A stretch of 64,000 bases of DNA from Tribonema minus (lineage: Eukaryota > Sar > Xanthophyceae > Tribonematales > Tribonemataceae), in the NCBI GenBank assembly GCA_017506865.1, contig JAFCMP010000168.1, positions 806,001 through 870,000 of the forward strand, read 5' to 3'. Shown here piece by piece: positions 51,006 to 61,739 of the stretch (positions within the stretch are counted from its first letter, which is position 1; the number at the start of each line of letters is the position of its first letter). The position numbers were made by a program, and so were the translations under genes. The notes under the pieces are model-generated. The model was not told the origin of the DNA. It saw only the letters and a program-made list of their open reading frames with translations, and ran no database searches.

Positions 51006-52497
51006 GCCTTGCTGCAGCCCTGCTCTGTGATTCACGACAAACAGGTTTAAAGCAGACACAACGGTGGGGCGGCATCAGCGACAGCGCGCGTGTCGTGCCG
51101 CACGCGCGTTGATGCCGCACTTTTTAATGACAATCTCCCCCCCCCCCCCCCCAATGCGCGCGCCACACTACTGCTGCTGCTGCTGCACATGGTCGATGCT
51201 CAGTGGTGGCCTAGGGAGCTGCCCCCCCTTGCACAGGCAACGCAGCAGCATGCTATGCGGCTTTGCAGGGGCGGCAGTGGGCCTGCTGTGTGCCCCCATC
51301 GATGATGATGTGTCGACGCGCTACTGCGCTGTGCTGCTGTGGCACTGAACGTTGCATGTTCATTCGGGCTGTTTGTGTACACGCCAGGACTTGCAACAGT
51401 ACTGAATTGTGTACAAGAGCAGTACCTGGCCTGGGTTGGCCTTGCATCATGGAAGGGGGGGTGGAGGGGGGCAAGTGGGCAGGAGGGGGGTGGTAGTGCA
51501 TGCTGTGTGGCTGTGTGTCTTTGGGGCTTGCCCCCCCTGCATGTGCCAGGCGGGGACAGTGGCAAGGTGGTTGGTCACCCCCTGTGTACGACAGCAATGC
51601 ATTTCAGCGAGATAGCATTATGTCTCCACCAAATCCCTCCACTTTGACATATTTCCAGTAACATACAATAAATACGCTGCATCTTTATCTGATGTCTGTC
51701 ATTTACGCTGTTGCATATGTACGGCTTTCTTGACTCGTGAATCAATACATGTGTCACAACTGTCACAGGTGTGGATCTGATCCAACTTGTATGTTTCAGC
51801 TGCAAGTTTAGACTTGGCAGAACCTGCCACCTTGAACATTCCCTGACCTTTCGCACATGAATCAGATGAGGAAGTGATAGTCGTAAAAAACAAACATGCT
51901 GCTGCTCTATAATCAGGCCAGTGCGATGGGCATGCAGTGACTTTCAATAGTCCTGTGCATGGCGATTTGCTGCAGGTGCACTGATAGGCGCCCATTGCCG
52001 CCCTGCTGGCACTGTGGTGCATACATGTAGCTTGCCCTATGGATACGGACTTGGCACATCAAGATCCTGCTTGCGACAACACAGATGAACTTTGTAACCT
52101 CATCTGCATACTGAACTAAACACTTAGTCTACCAGCAATTGTTAACTCACCACAACCTGGCCATTATGTGTATGGTGCATCGTGGCAGAGCAGGTCTGCA
52201 AAAGCATGCCATGCTGCACGCAGGCATGCACAGCCAACGTCTCAACACTTCAGGACAGCACAAGGGTTGCAGAGCGATCAGTCAATCTTGCCTGTGGAGC
52301 ATACGCGCAATGCCTGTTCACATCATTTGCTAATGGTGCTATTCACAACATGAGACGCGCAGCTACTGCGCAACTTCGAGAGATGGCAGACCAGACAATA
52401 CTTGAGAGAAATGACATGAATGATGTGTCTCTGTGTATTGGTGTGGCAAATTGTGCTGAATGGACTACTGCAGCAACCGACTGATGAGTTATCAGTG
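51006..52497. other. Unit R2 DNA downstream of exon 4 copy
   Basis: No gene. It is homologous to 1340-2568 (inverted) and contains C16 at 51137-51152. Confidence 0.6.
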
Positions 52498-54004
52498 CTA
52501 CAGAGGGTCGGTCGCCTGGTCAGGTACAACACTGCGCCGCAGCTGCATGTACTCAGCCCTATTCCTGTTGCTGCATGGGCAGCCATTTGCCAGCGCCCAC
52601 TCCACTGCTGACAATACGTTGACAAGGTGATTTGTATCTGCGTAGTCCACCCACACTAGAAAGTTCAAGGTAGCATCTCCCTCCCAAGGGCAGCCATTGG
52701 CGGTTGCCCACTGCAGCAACGCTAAATCACCCTTTTCGATCGCCTGTGTACAAAACCCTCCCATTGCATGGGCGGCCTTGCGCCCTCAGCAACTGTAGGA
52801 TGTCCAGACGACCATCCCCTGCTGCACATGCGCACGCATCTTCGTCGCAGGGGCAGCCTACCTCGTGTAGCCACTGAAGCACATGCAGGTCGCCTCCTCG
52901 CACTGCTGCCAAGTATGCTCTAGCGCTGAGAGGGCAACCGTTTGCGTGTGCCCATTGTAGAAGCTGGAGATGAACGTTGCGTGCCGCACTGGATGACGTC
53001 CAGCAGCCCCATGGACAGCCTTGGCTTCAAGCGTATTGAAGGATGTCCAAGTGGCCGTTCACTGCGGCGGCATTGCATGTCGCCTCGTCCCACTCGCATT
53101 CAACGCCGCGTGCCCACCTTAGCACCTCCAGGTGCCCTCCGCCGGCTGCTGCTGCGCACGTGCTGGCATCTAAGGGGCACCTGTTAGCGTGTGCCCACTG
53201 CAGCACCTCCGGGTGCCCCGCGCGAGCTGCTGCTGCGCTTGTTCCTGAGTCCCAGTAGAACTCCTGGGCGCGTGCCCACTGCAACATCTTCAGATGCCCC
53301 TGTGCAGCAGCGGCCTCGCATACAAGCGAGTCCTGATACAAGCCGTCGCACCTGTGTGCAATATTCGTAAACACAATCTGTACCACTTCTAAATTGCCGC
53401 CTACGGCAGCGTGGTACAGTACCCTCCTGGTCATCGTGCACCCGTCTGTGAATGCCCACTGTATGAGGGGCACTGATGCCACCATGGCTAGCGCATTGGT
53501 TTGTTTCTGACGAATCGCCAGCCCCCTCAGCTGCATGCTCCTGGCATAGAGCGCCCGCCATGCTGTGCTCACGGATGAAAGCTGGAGGTAGTGCCCGTGT
53601 GGCAGAAACTCGAAGATTTTCATCCACATATCTGAGGCATCAGCGAATGAGAGTATTGAGAGGTCAGTCAAATGCACCTCAGAAGACACACAAGGAGAAA
53701 CCACAAGCTACAAAAATACACACGCGCTCGGGAGGCGCTCGCTTCCATCGTGTGCGTTGTCATTCAATCAAATGCAGACTTTCGCCACGATCGGATTCTG
53801 CAGTGCCATGTAGGTGCAGTCTTGACATTGCATGAGACAACCCAGGCATAGCCGCTTGCGAACTTGCGTCATGTGCCACGCAAACAAAAATCGTGTCAGT
53901 GTCATCGTACCAAGTGGTTGTTGGCTCGCTGCCGCTTTGGCGTCACACGAAGCAGTCAGAGCCAGGACAGCCAGGGCACGAGCATTTTTCCTTATTGCCA
54001 CCAT
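52498..54004 (-). pseudogene. F-box / ankyrin-repeat gene, copy 5 (nonsense and frameshift)
   Basis: Exon 1 is 53911-54004 (MVAIRKNARALAVLAL..., three codons longer than in the sister copies, donor GTACGA) and exon 2 starts at 53631 (CCTCAG, then AT-ATG-TGG). It reads cleanly to 53027, where TGA replaces the Arg codon of LQYARSHG. A single-base shift near 52760 then breaks the repeat after RPCNG. The 3' frame (52498-52764) is again open. Confidence 0.88.
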
Positions 54005-54473
54005 CCTTCTTGCAAAGCGTGTAGCACCCCCCCCTGAGCTTAGGTTAGCTAAGCTCAGCGTCAGATGAAAAGTTCATGTTTGAAGTCTTGCATGGAAGTT
54101 GACACACCTGAGTGTGAAGTGCACTGTGGCATTGACCAGTGCTGCGCCACTTCTCCTGGGATCGAAGACTTGCAGATCGAGTTTACGTTCGCGTCATGGC
54201 CGGGTTGCTCGCCGGATAGGGCATATGTGGTCTGCAGGCGCAGACAGCGCACACTTCACGTGCGGAGTGCAGAAACGGAGCCCCGCTGGACCGCGAGCTC
54301 GAGCTGGGCTAAGTGCGGCCGCAAGTGTGGCGGTAGCTAGCATTGGGCCCGACAGCGGGTCATCCCCATCAAAGTTCAACGCCGTGGCATGCACCAGCAG
54401 CGGCACTGAGGCCGCGCAGTCGCCAGGTGAAAGATCTAAGTGCCAAAGCCAAGCATGCACTAGGCACAGCTAT

Positions 54474-54940
54474 TTCGTCTTATCTGATATAATGGACACT
54501 GTCCGACATTTACGACGCTCTAACTGCGTGACCGAAATTGCAGGTCACCCCTGCAACTGGCGAATCCTTAATGTGGTCACGGGGGGTCAAGTGTAGAGCC
54601 ACCGCGCTCCGTGGCCATCGCTTGCATCTCTTGCGACACCGCAAGCTTCAGGTTTGGCAGCAACAGCGGCTGAAACGATGGGTCTAAACCGAGAAGCTCT
54701 TTCTGAGAGCAATTCCCACCTACAATACATGTTCTGGCACTCAACCGCCACTCATAGGGTGGAAACGAGTTCATGTGAAAGTTGAGTGCTGCATCCTCCG
54801 CCTATGCCCAGAGGCCGCTTGTGAGAGCGTTCCATAATTTGGTCACCCCTAAAACTGGCTGTCCCAAATGCGCGGTCGCCCCCCTTTTCTACTGCCGTGC
54901 CGCAAATGCTGGACAGTGTCCATTATATCGGATAAGACGG
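54474..54940. mobile_element. MITE-like element, second family, about 40-bp terminal inverted repeats
   Basis: The ends share (T/C)CGTCTTATC(T/C)GATATAATGG...ACACTGTCC in opposite orientation with a few mismatches. TAT stands on both sides, a possible 3-base target repeat. Unit R2 at about 47190 shows the uninterrupted sequence (CACAGCTATATGCTGC). The 467-base interior has no coding capacity. Confidence 0.7.
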
Positions 54941-56978
54941 TATGCTGCATCAAGAAGCTGTCGCTGGCCTTTTGCAACTGTAGAGCAAGCTGCATGGCAG
55001 CGCTTAAGCGATTGCGCTCGTGTGGAATATGTGGGGGCTCTGTGCAAGGGCTTGATAATGGGCTTGGCGAGTCAGCATCACATGACAAGATGTAAATGTG
55101 CACCGGCTGTTTCGACAACTACAAGGACGGCGGCAGGCGGATCTACATGATGCTAATTCTGGAAGACCACAATACCCATGATTCAGATAACATATCAGCA
55201 CACAGCAGACTTCAGACATTTGAGGAAAGCTGACTCTCGCCAATTACTGGCTATGGCACATGCCACACCTGAAGCCACGCACCATGCCATTCTTGCGAAG
55301 GTGCTTGCTGTCAGCCAGTGGTGTGATTATGGTGTTTCTGGCACAGCACCGCCATACCAGCAGGCCGTCTCCTCCGCTTCGTGAGAGGTATGCCATCGCA
55401 GGTGCTGCAGATCACGGGCTACACACACACACCCGGTCTGGTTGTGGCTTGAGGTCCTTGTCAGCTAGACGGAGGGTTTTACACGCCATACTCCGTCTTG
55501 CATGCCTTGCATTGGCTGGCTGCAGTTGTACATATATATCATGAAGTGCGAGCCGACATGGCCAGTGCAATGACCACGAGTGTGCAGGCAAGGCAGCACC
55601 CCCTTTCTGAGCGCTGCACGTGTCTGCACACCTGCTGCCAAGTGTGTGCATGTTGCTTTGCTGCGCAATGCTGTTGCTGCCAGATGCGCAGCATGCTCCC
55701 CCTCCCCGCGGCATGTCACTGCAGGCGACATATGCGCTCTGGAGCCTTACGAAGCCTGCAAACATACGCCAGCTCAACTTTCATACCTGCCGCTGTCGTG
55801 ACTCTGACGCCTGCAGCGTGTACTCAAACATCTCATAGTTTGACGACTTGAACATGTTTGTGAAGTGCACGTGCGCTGCTGAGCAGTGCAGCACTCTGCA
55901 GCAACAGTCAAATGTTACCAGCATAGGCAGTGCCTCAGAACATGTTTGCGCCCCCTTTGAATGCGTCCTGTACACTTGGCCAATGCGACAGCGCTCATGC
56001 GTTGAACACTGTGCATTACTGCTCGGCCCTCGCGATCGGGGGGGGCATGGCCAAGTTGTAGTCAACACTCTGCAGCATGGCCCAGCCAATGAGCTTCACC
56101 TTGTCTGAGCGACCCTTACTCCACTGCTGTTGAATGCACAATGGATCTTGTGTAACTGCTCGCAGCGCCGCGTCACGCAATTAGCGGCGGCTCATGGCTC
56201 CTGCCGACAAAGTTTAGTACCAAGGTGACTGCTCACTGTTGGGCTCGTCAACTATAGTTATACTATAGGATTCATGATCAGTGCTCAGCAGGTTGAGCAC
56301 TGCTGCTCAGCAGTGCTGCTCAAGAGCTGCCTGCTGCGCATATGCCGTCGCTGATGACGCGTGCATCGCACATCTTGAGCAGCACTATACGCTAGCAGCG
56401 CTCAACTGCGTGGACCGCTGTGCTGAGCAGCTGAATACAATAGACTGCCGCATACAGTGCCTTGCAGACAGCACAGGTCGCGGCAAAAGCTGATCATCGC
56501 TGCCACATGCCCTTCAGCGCTCAGCGTGCACTTGAAGTAGACTCTCCTATGCACATTGAAGTAAGCCTCATCAGCGCGCGAGAAGCAGCGGCCGCATGGC
56601 CGGCCCTGCAGCACATTACGCACGACACGGTGCGCAGCACGCGCGGCGCCGCCTGCCACAATGCAGCGCATCCGCACACGCCTTGCACCATGCCCAACAT
56701 TGTTCCCCTGCGCCGATTCACAGGGCCGCCTGCCCCGCCCTGTGCGCACGGCCGACAACTGCGGGTACAGCGCATGCGGAGCGCCAGCTCACACGCACGT
56801 GCCTGCAACCTACACTAACACGTTCCATCGCCCCGCCTGCCTGTCGCGCGTGGCGCTGCGCGTCGCGACGGCGCCAGCTGCCGCGCCTCATAGCATCCGC
56901 GCGCTGCATCTATCTCGTCCGAGCACCCTGTACTCCATGTCATTTCCGCTGCATGTGCTCCGCGTGCGCGTGCCGCAG

Positions 56979-57155
56979 GTCATTGACGATGCGCCGTGGG
57001 TCGTGACAGACGAGTTCTACTTCGAGTCCGGCAACGCGTCCGGCGTGAACGATGACGGCGACGTGTACGCGCACCTCAATCGCGCGGGGCGCTTCGTTGA
57101 GACGTGCCGCACGGAGGGCATCTCCACCAGCGACAGCATTGCGTCCATCATGCAG
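56979..57155 (+). pseudogene. Cytidylyltransferase exon 2 copy (R3), in-frame deletion
   Basis: It is open through all 59 codons, from [13 protein letters not shown] to SIASIMQ, with both splice sites kept. Twelve residues covering the [14 protein letters not shown] region are lost and ISTSDII has become ISTSDSI, so catalysis is unlikely even if transcribed. Confidence 0.85.
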
Positions 57156-57990
57156 GTGCGTGCGCACGCTGCCGCCGCCGCCGCCGCTGCCACTGCAGTT
57201 GCGGCCATTCGCTGCGCTGCGCCGTTGCAGCAGCGCTCAGACACAGGCCGCGTCACAGTGAAGCGCGTTCCATTAAGGAACATGCAAGTTGTGCCACCTT
57301 CGTTTCATCTTGTGTGTTTGCCACGCGGCGGGGGTGGCGAGATGCAGGCGTTGTGCGCAGGGTCAGGGTTGAGTTTAGGGTTAGGGTTAGGGTTAAGGCG
57401 GTCTCCGTGAGACCCTTAGATGCCTCACTGAGGGCTAAAGTTAGGCTTGTCAGCTCGTGGCCGCACTCATGGGGAACACGCTCCTGCCCTGCGTGTACCG
57501 TCAGAGCTGGTGACAGAAGACGTCAGGAATGCAATCGCTTGGGTCACTCGCCACCACGAGACCTTCAAGACCCCCCCGTCCCCTTTGTGCGCTGCCCCTT
57601 GATGCCTCAGGGCTACGCCGAGATAGTGTGGTGACTGCACGAATGCATTCATCAGAGCTGCGGTATAATACAGGATCAGTGTCGTGACGGCACGAAGAAA
57701 AATACCGGCTGCCAACTTTGTCAATGCATGTCCCTGCGGCCGTAATCTCTAGCCTCTACTAGGCAACCTCAAGAACACCAATGAGTGTGCGCCGCCGCCG
57801 TTGTTGCCGTCACAGGACTACAGCATTTTTGTGATACAATGCCACCTGCACCCCCCCCCCAACATTAGCGCCCTCTGATTGTAGATAAATCACAAGTGCA
57901 GATACCGTAATCTCTGTCCTTCAAGTCAACGCCCTCAAGACCCTCCCCCCCTCACCAACGCGTATGCGCCCTTTCCTGCAGCCGTCGCAT
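57156..57990. other. Former intron 2 in unit R3
   Basis: No gene. It contains the telomere-like tract and a short exon 3 start stub near 57815 (CACAG then GACTACAGCATTTTTGTG). Confidence 0.6.
57370..57397. repeat. Interstitial telomere-like repeat (TTAGGG)
   Basis: Four consecutive units (TTTAGGG then TTAGGG), the clearest such tract in the window. It lies in what was cytidylyltransferase intron 2 of unit R3. Confidence 0.8.
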
Positions 57991-58120
57991 AACTACAACG
58001 CATTTGTGCGTCGCAACCTGCGGCGTGGCTACTCTGCCAAGGACATGAACGTGAGCTTCCTCGAGCAGCAGGCCATCAAGTTTGGCATGGTCAAGGAGCG
58101 CGTCGCAGAAAATACTATAG
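57991..58120 (+). pseudogene. Cytidylyltransferase exon 3 copy (R3)
   Basis: It reads [18 protein letters not shown] then [21 protein letters not shown], highly similar to the parent. The acceptor AG has become AT (GTCGCAT), and a 3-base insertion precedes the GTGATT donor. Correct splicing is unlikely. Confidence 0.88.
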
Positions 58121-58410
58121 GTGATTTTAATCACCACTATTTGAGCTCATGTTGAACTTGAGTGCAATCATGTGGTGATTGCGCAAAACTGTTGCATGAC
58201 TGTGACTGCTGACAATGGTGGTCTTGAGAGCTCTCCTCTATTCTAATCTTGTGGAGTTAAGTTTTGAGTTGGCGTTGCTGAAACACATGAACGCGCAAAA
58301 ATGGCACAGCTCACAGTCTGAGAGTGTGGTACCATTACTAGCAACAATTTTTGTCTCAACGTTGACACAGGCCGCCCCTACTTCACCGCCCCGCTGCTGT
58401 CACCACGCAG

Positions 58411-58580
58411 GCAAGCTCATCAAGGAGAACTCGCAGGCGCAGGCACTCGCGGAGGACGTGCAGAAGGCCTTTGTGTCCGTCTTCGACCGCGACTCAGCGT
58501 TCCGCACGCGCTGGCGCAACCAGCGCAAGGAGATCCGCAACAGGATCCGTGTGCTCGCCAGGAAGCTCGCTGTGCTGAGC
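58411..58580 (+). pseudogene. Cytidylyltransferase exon 4 copy (R3), frameshifted end
   Basis: The acceptor CACGCAG and [17 protein letters not shown]...[14 protein letters not shown] are kept. Near 58565 a small insertion removes the normal stop, and the frame runs on into low-complexity sequence. Confidence 0.85.
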
Positions 58581-60156
58581 CACGCTGCAGCCGCGCTGCA
58601 ATTCACAACAGACAGGGTTAGAGCAGATGCAACCGACGGCGTGCGTGCGTGCATGTCGCGCCGCCGCGCATGCGTTCATGCCGCACCTTTTGACGATTTT
58701 CTGCCCCCCCCCAGTGTCCTTCCCCCCTTCCCCCATGCGCGCGCCGCACTGCCACCGCTGCTGCTGCACCTGGGGACGATGCGCAAATGCACCCTCTCCC
58801 CCCTTTTTGCGCGCGCGGCACAGAGCAGTGCTACAGTGACACATGTGCAGAGCCGCACGAGCGGCAGTGGGGGCCTGCCGCGCGCAACTGCGCTGTGCTG
58901 CTGTGGCACTGAAACATTGCATGTTCTTCGGGCTGTTCGTTTACGCGCGCGCCAGGATTTGCAACAGTACTGACTTGTGTACAAGAGCAGTGACCTGGCC
59001 TGGGTCGGCCTTGAATCATGGGGGGGGAGGGGGGGTTGGGGAGGGGGGAGGCGGAGGGGGGAGGGTGGTGGTGCATGCCGTGCGGCTCTTTGCCTGTGAC
59101 GCTCGGCCCCCCTTCATGTGCCACGCGGGTTGAGTGGCAAATTGTTTGGCCAGCCCTGTGTGTGACAGCAATGCACTGCATGTCAGCAAGATTGCATTAC
59201 GTCTCCACCAAATCCCTCCACTTTGACATTTCCAGTAACATACAGTATGTACGATGCGTCTCACTCTGCCGTCTGGCGTTTACGCTTTTGCATCATGGTT
59301 GTACAATTGGCTTGCGTCATGACACCATTCATGTGGCACATGTGGGAATTTGACCCTAAGGCTTGTACTGTTCCGTTGCAGGGTCCGGACCTGGCTTATT
59401 ATACACTATGAGCTATGCTCTGACCTTCTGGGCATCGATGTTCAGAATCAGATGAGAAACTGTACCAAAGTTTACGTAAACTATCGTACAGAAACTGATA
59501 GTCACAAAAGACAATCTTGCTGCTGCTCTACAATCAGGTCAGCGCGATGGGCATGCTTTGTCCTTCAATAGTCCTGTGCACTGCAAAATGCTGTTGAAGT
59601 GTTTACAGACGACCATTGCGATCCTGCTGGCACACTGTGGTGCACATACCTTTAGCTTGCCGTATTGGTGCATGTGGACTCTGTAGTAGGTAATTCTGCT
59701 TGCGACAACGCCCATGCTCGCCCATGCTCTTTTGTCTACAGAAGTATCTGCATGCTGAACTACACACCACCAGCAACTCACCTCAACCCGACCGTGTTGT
59801 GTACATCGCATCCTCAAAGCAGGTCCGACCAAGCTTTTCAAGCATACACACGCAGGCATGCATGGCCAACAGTCTCAATACTATCCAACTGCACAAGGGT
59901 TGCAAGGCGACATGTCAATCTCACCTGGGAAGAACGCACACTGCCTGTTCACATCATCGCTTGGTACATGCAAATGGTGCTGTCAGCCGCATGAGATGCG
60001 CAGCTGCTGCACACCTTTAAGACATGGCAGACCAGACAATACTCGGGAGAAATTGACATCAACAATATTTTATTTTTATTTTATGTGCCTCTTGTATTGG
60101 TGTGGCAAATGGTGCTGAATGGACTACTGCAGCAACTGACTGATGCATTACCTGTG
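58581..60156. other. Unit R3 DNA downstream of exon 4 copy
   Basis: No gene. It is homologous to 1340-2568 (inverted), with G-rich runs near 59020-59070. Confidence 0.6.
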
Positions 60157-61695
60157 CTACAGAGGGTCGCTCGCCTGCACAACATCCACCTTCTGCCGCA
60201 GCTGCATGTACTCAACCCTGTTGCTGTCGCTGCATGGGCAGCCATCTGCCAGCGCCCATTCCACTGCTGACAATACATTGACAAGGCTATTTGTATCAGT
60301 GTCATCCACCCACACTATAAAGTCTAAGGTCCTCTCTCTGTTCCACGGACAGCCATTGGCGCGTGCCCACCGCAGCAACCCTAGGTGACCCCGTTGAATC
60401 GCATTTGCGCATACCTGACCGTCCCACGGGCAGCCCTGTGCCCGCAGCAGCTGTAGGATGTCCAGACGACCGTCGTTGGCGGCACATGCGCATGTATATC
60501 CGTCGCAGGGGCATCCTACCTCATGCAGCCACTGAAGCACATGCAGGTGGCCTCCTTCCACGCCCCCCGAGTATGTGCGTGTGTCGAAGGGGCAGCCGTT
60601 TGCGTGCGCCCATTGTAGAAGCTGGAGATGGCCGTTGCGGGCAGCATTGTAGGACGTCCAGCTGCTCCATGGACAACCGTGGCTTCGAGCGTATTGAAGA
60701 ACGTCGAGATGGCCGCCTGCCGCGGCGGCATTGCATGTGTCCTCGCTCCACTTGCATCTAACGCCGCGTGCCCACCTCAGCACCTCCAGGTGCCCTCCGT
60801 TGGCTGCTGCTGTGCATGTGCTGGAATCCCAGCGGCACCCGTTAGCGTGTGCCCACTGCAGCACCTCCAGGTGCCCCCTGCGAGCTGCTGCCTCGCTTGT
60901 GTATGTGTCCCAGCAAAACCCCTCGTTACGTACCCACTGCAGCATCTCCAGATCCCCCCGTGCAGCAGCGGCGTTGCATACTGGCACGTTCTGAAACATG
61001 CGGCCGCGCTGGGACGCCATGTTCGCAAACACGAACTGCGCCACTTCTAGAGTGCCGAACATGACGGCGTGGTACAGCACCCATGGGGTCAACTCGCACC
61101 CGTCTGTGAATGCCCACTGTATCAGGCGCATTGATACTACCATGGCTCGCGGGTTTGTTTGTTTCTCGCGATTTGCCAGCCCCCTCAGCTGCATGCTACT
61201 GGCATACAACGCACGCCACGCAGTGCTCACAGATGAAAGCTGGAGGTAGTGCCCGTGTGGCAGGAACTCGAAGATTCTCGTCCACATGTCTGAGATCGTC
61301 AGCGGATGAGAGTGTTTGAAGGTCAGTCACATGCACCGAAGATTACCAGTTACCAGTAAGAGCGGCAGGCCATCAGCTGCAAAACACAACATGGGCGGTG
61401 TCGTCCACTGGCTTTAGCAGATGACATATTTGAAGGATAGCGGCAATAATTTACAGGATGCGGCCAAATTTAGATCTCACACAACCGGATACTGCACTGC
61501 CTGGTCGACGCAATGGAACGAGATCAGCGGGGAGGAGCAGTCAACTCACACAGTTGCTGTAGCAAATGAGAGGAGATCATCTGAACACAGTTGCGAATCG
61601 CGCATCTTACCATGTTGCTGTTGGCTCGCTGCCGCTTTGGCGTCACAAGATGCAGCTAGAGCCAGGACACGGGCCTTTTTCCTCGTTGCCACCAT
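60157..61695 (-). CDS. F-box / ankyrin-repeat protein, copy 6 (intact)
   Basis: Exon 1 is 61611-61695 (MVATRKKARVLALAASCDAK...) and exon 2 is 60157-61289. The CTCAG acceptor and phase-1 join give ...QQQH-D-MWTRIFEF and a 405-aa product without stops. The F-box-like segment occupies residues about 29-70. About ten ankyrin-type repeats of 27 residues follow, most with the TRP-GCPW-type signature (HLEVLQWAHANGCRW, HLDVLQYARSHGCPW and so on), then a short C-terminal tail. The start ATG has a purine at -3 and the same GATGGTGGCA context in several copies. It is likely a substrate adaptor of a ubiquitin ligase (inferred from the domain pair). It is the only intact copy within the right-hand array. 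Confidence 0.88.
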
Positions 61696-61739
61696 CGTCC
61701 TCAATTCGCCTTTGTCAGTTTGATGCGAAAGTTCACGTT

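Larger units (their letters stand above)
46790..54080. repeat. Duplicated unit R2
   Basis: About 7.3 kb direct tandem copy (edges approximate) with cytidylyltransferase exon 2 and exon 4 copies on the plus strand and F-box/ankyrin copy 5 on the minus strand. From 46757 to 49249 there is only intron-1-like and unit DNA without an intact gene. Confidence 0.7.

Noticed and set aside
56661-57410. 249-aa frame as a gene
   Set aside because: Only the part at 56979-57155 is related to a protein (exon 2 copy); the rest is intron and spacer translated by chance.
58215-58973. 252-aa frame as a gene
   Set aside because: It contains the exon 4 copy, but the N-terminal part is intron 3 and the C-terminal part is low-complexity spacer after a frameshift.
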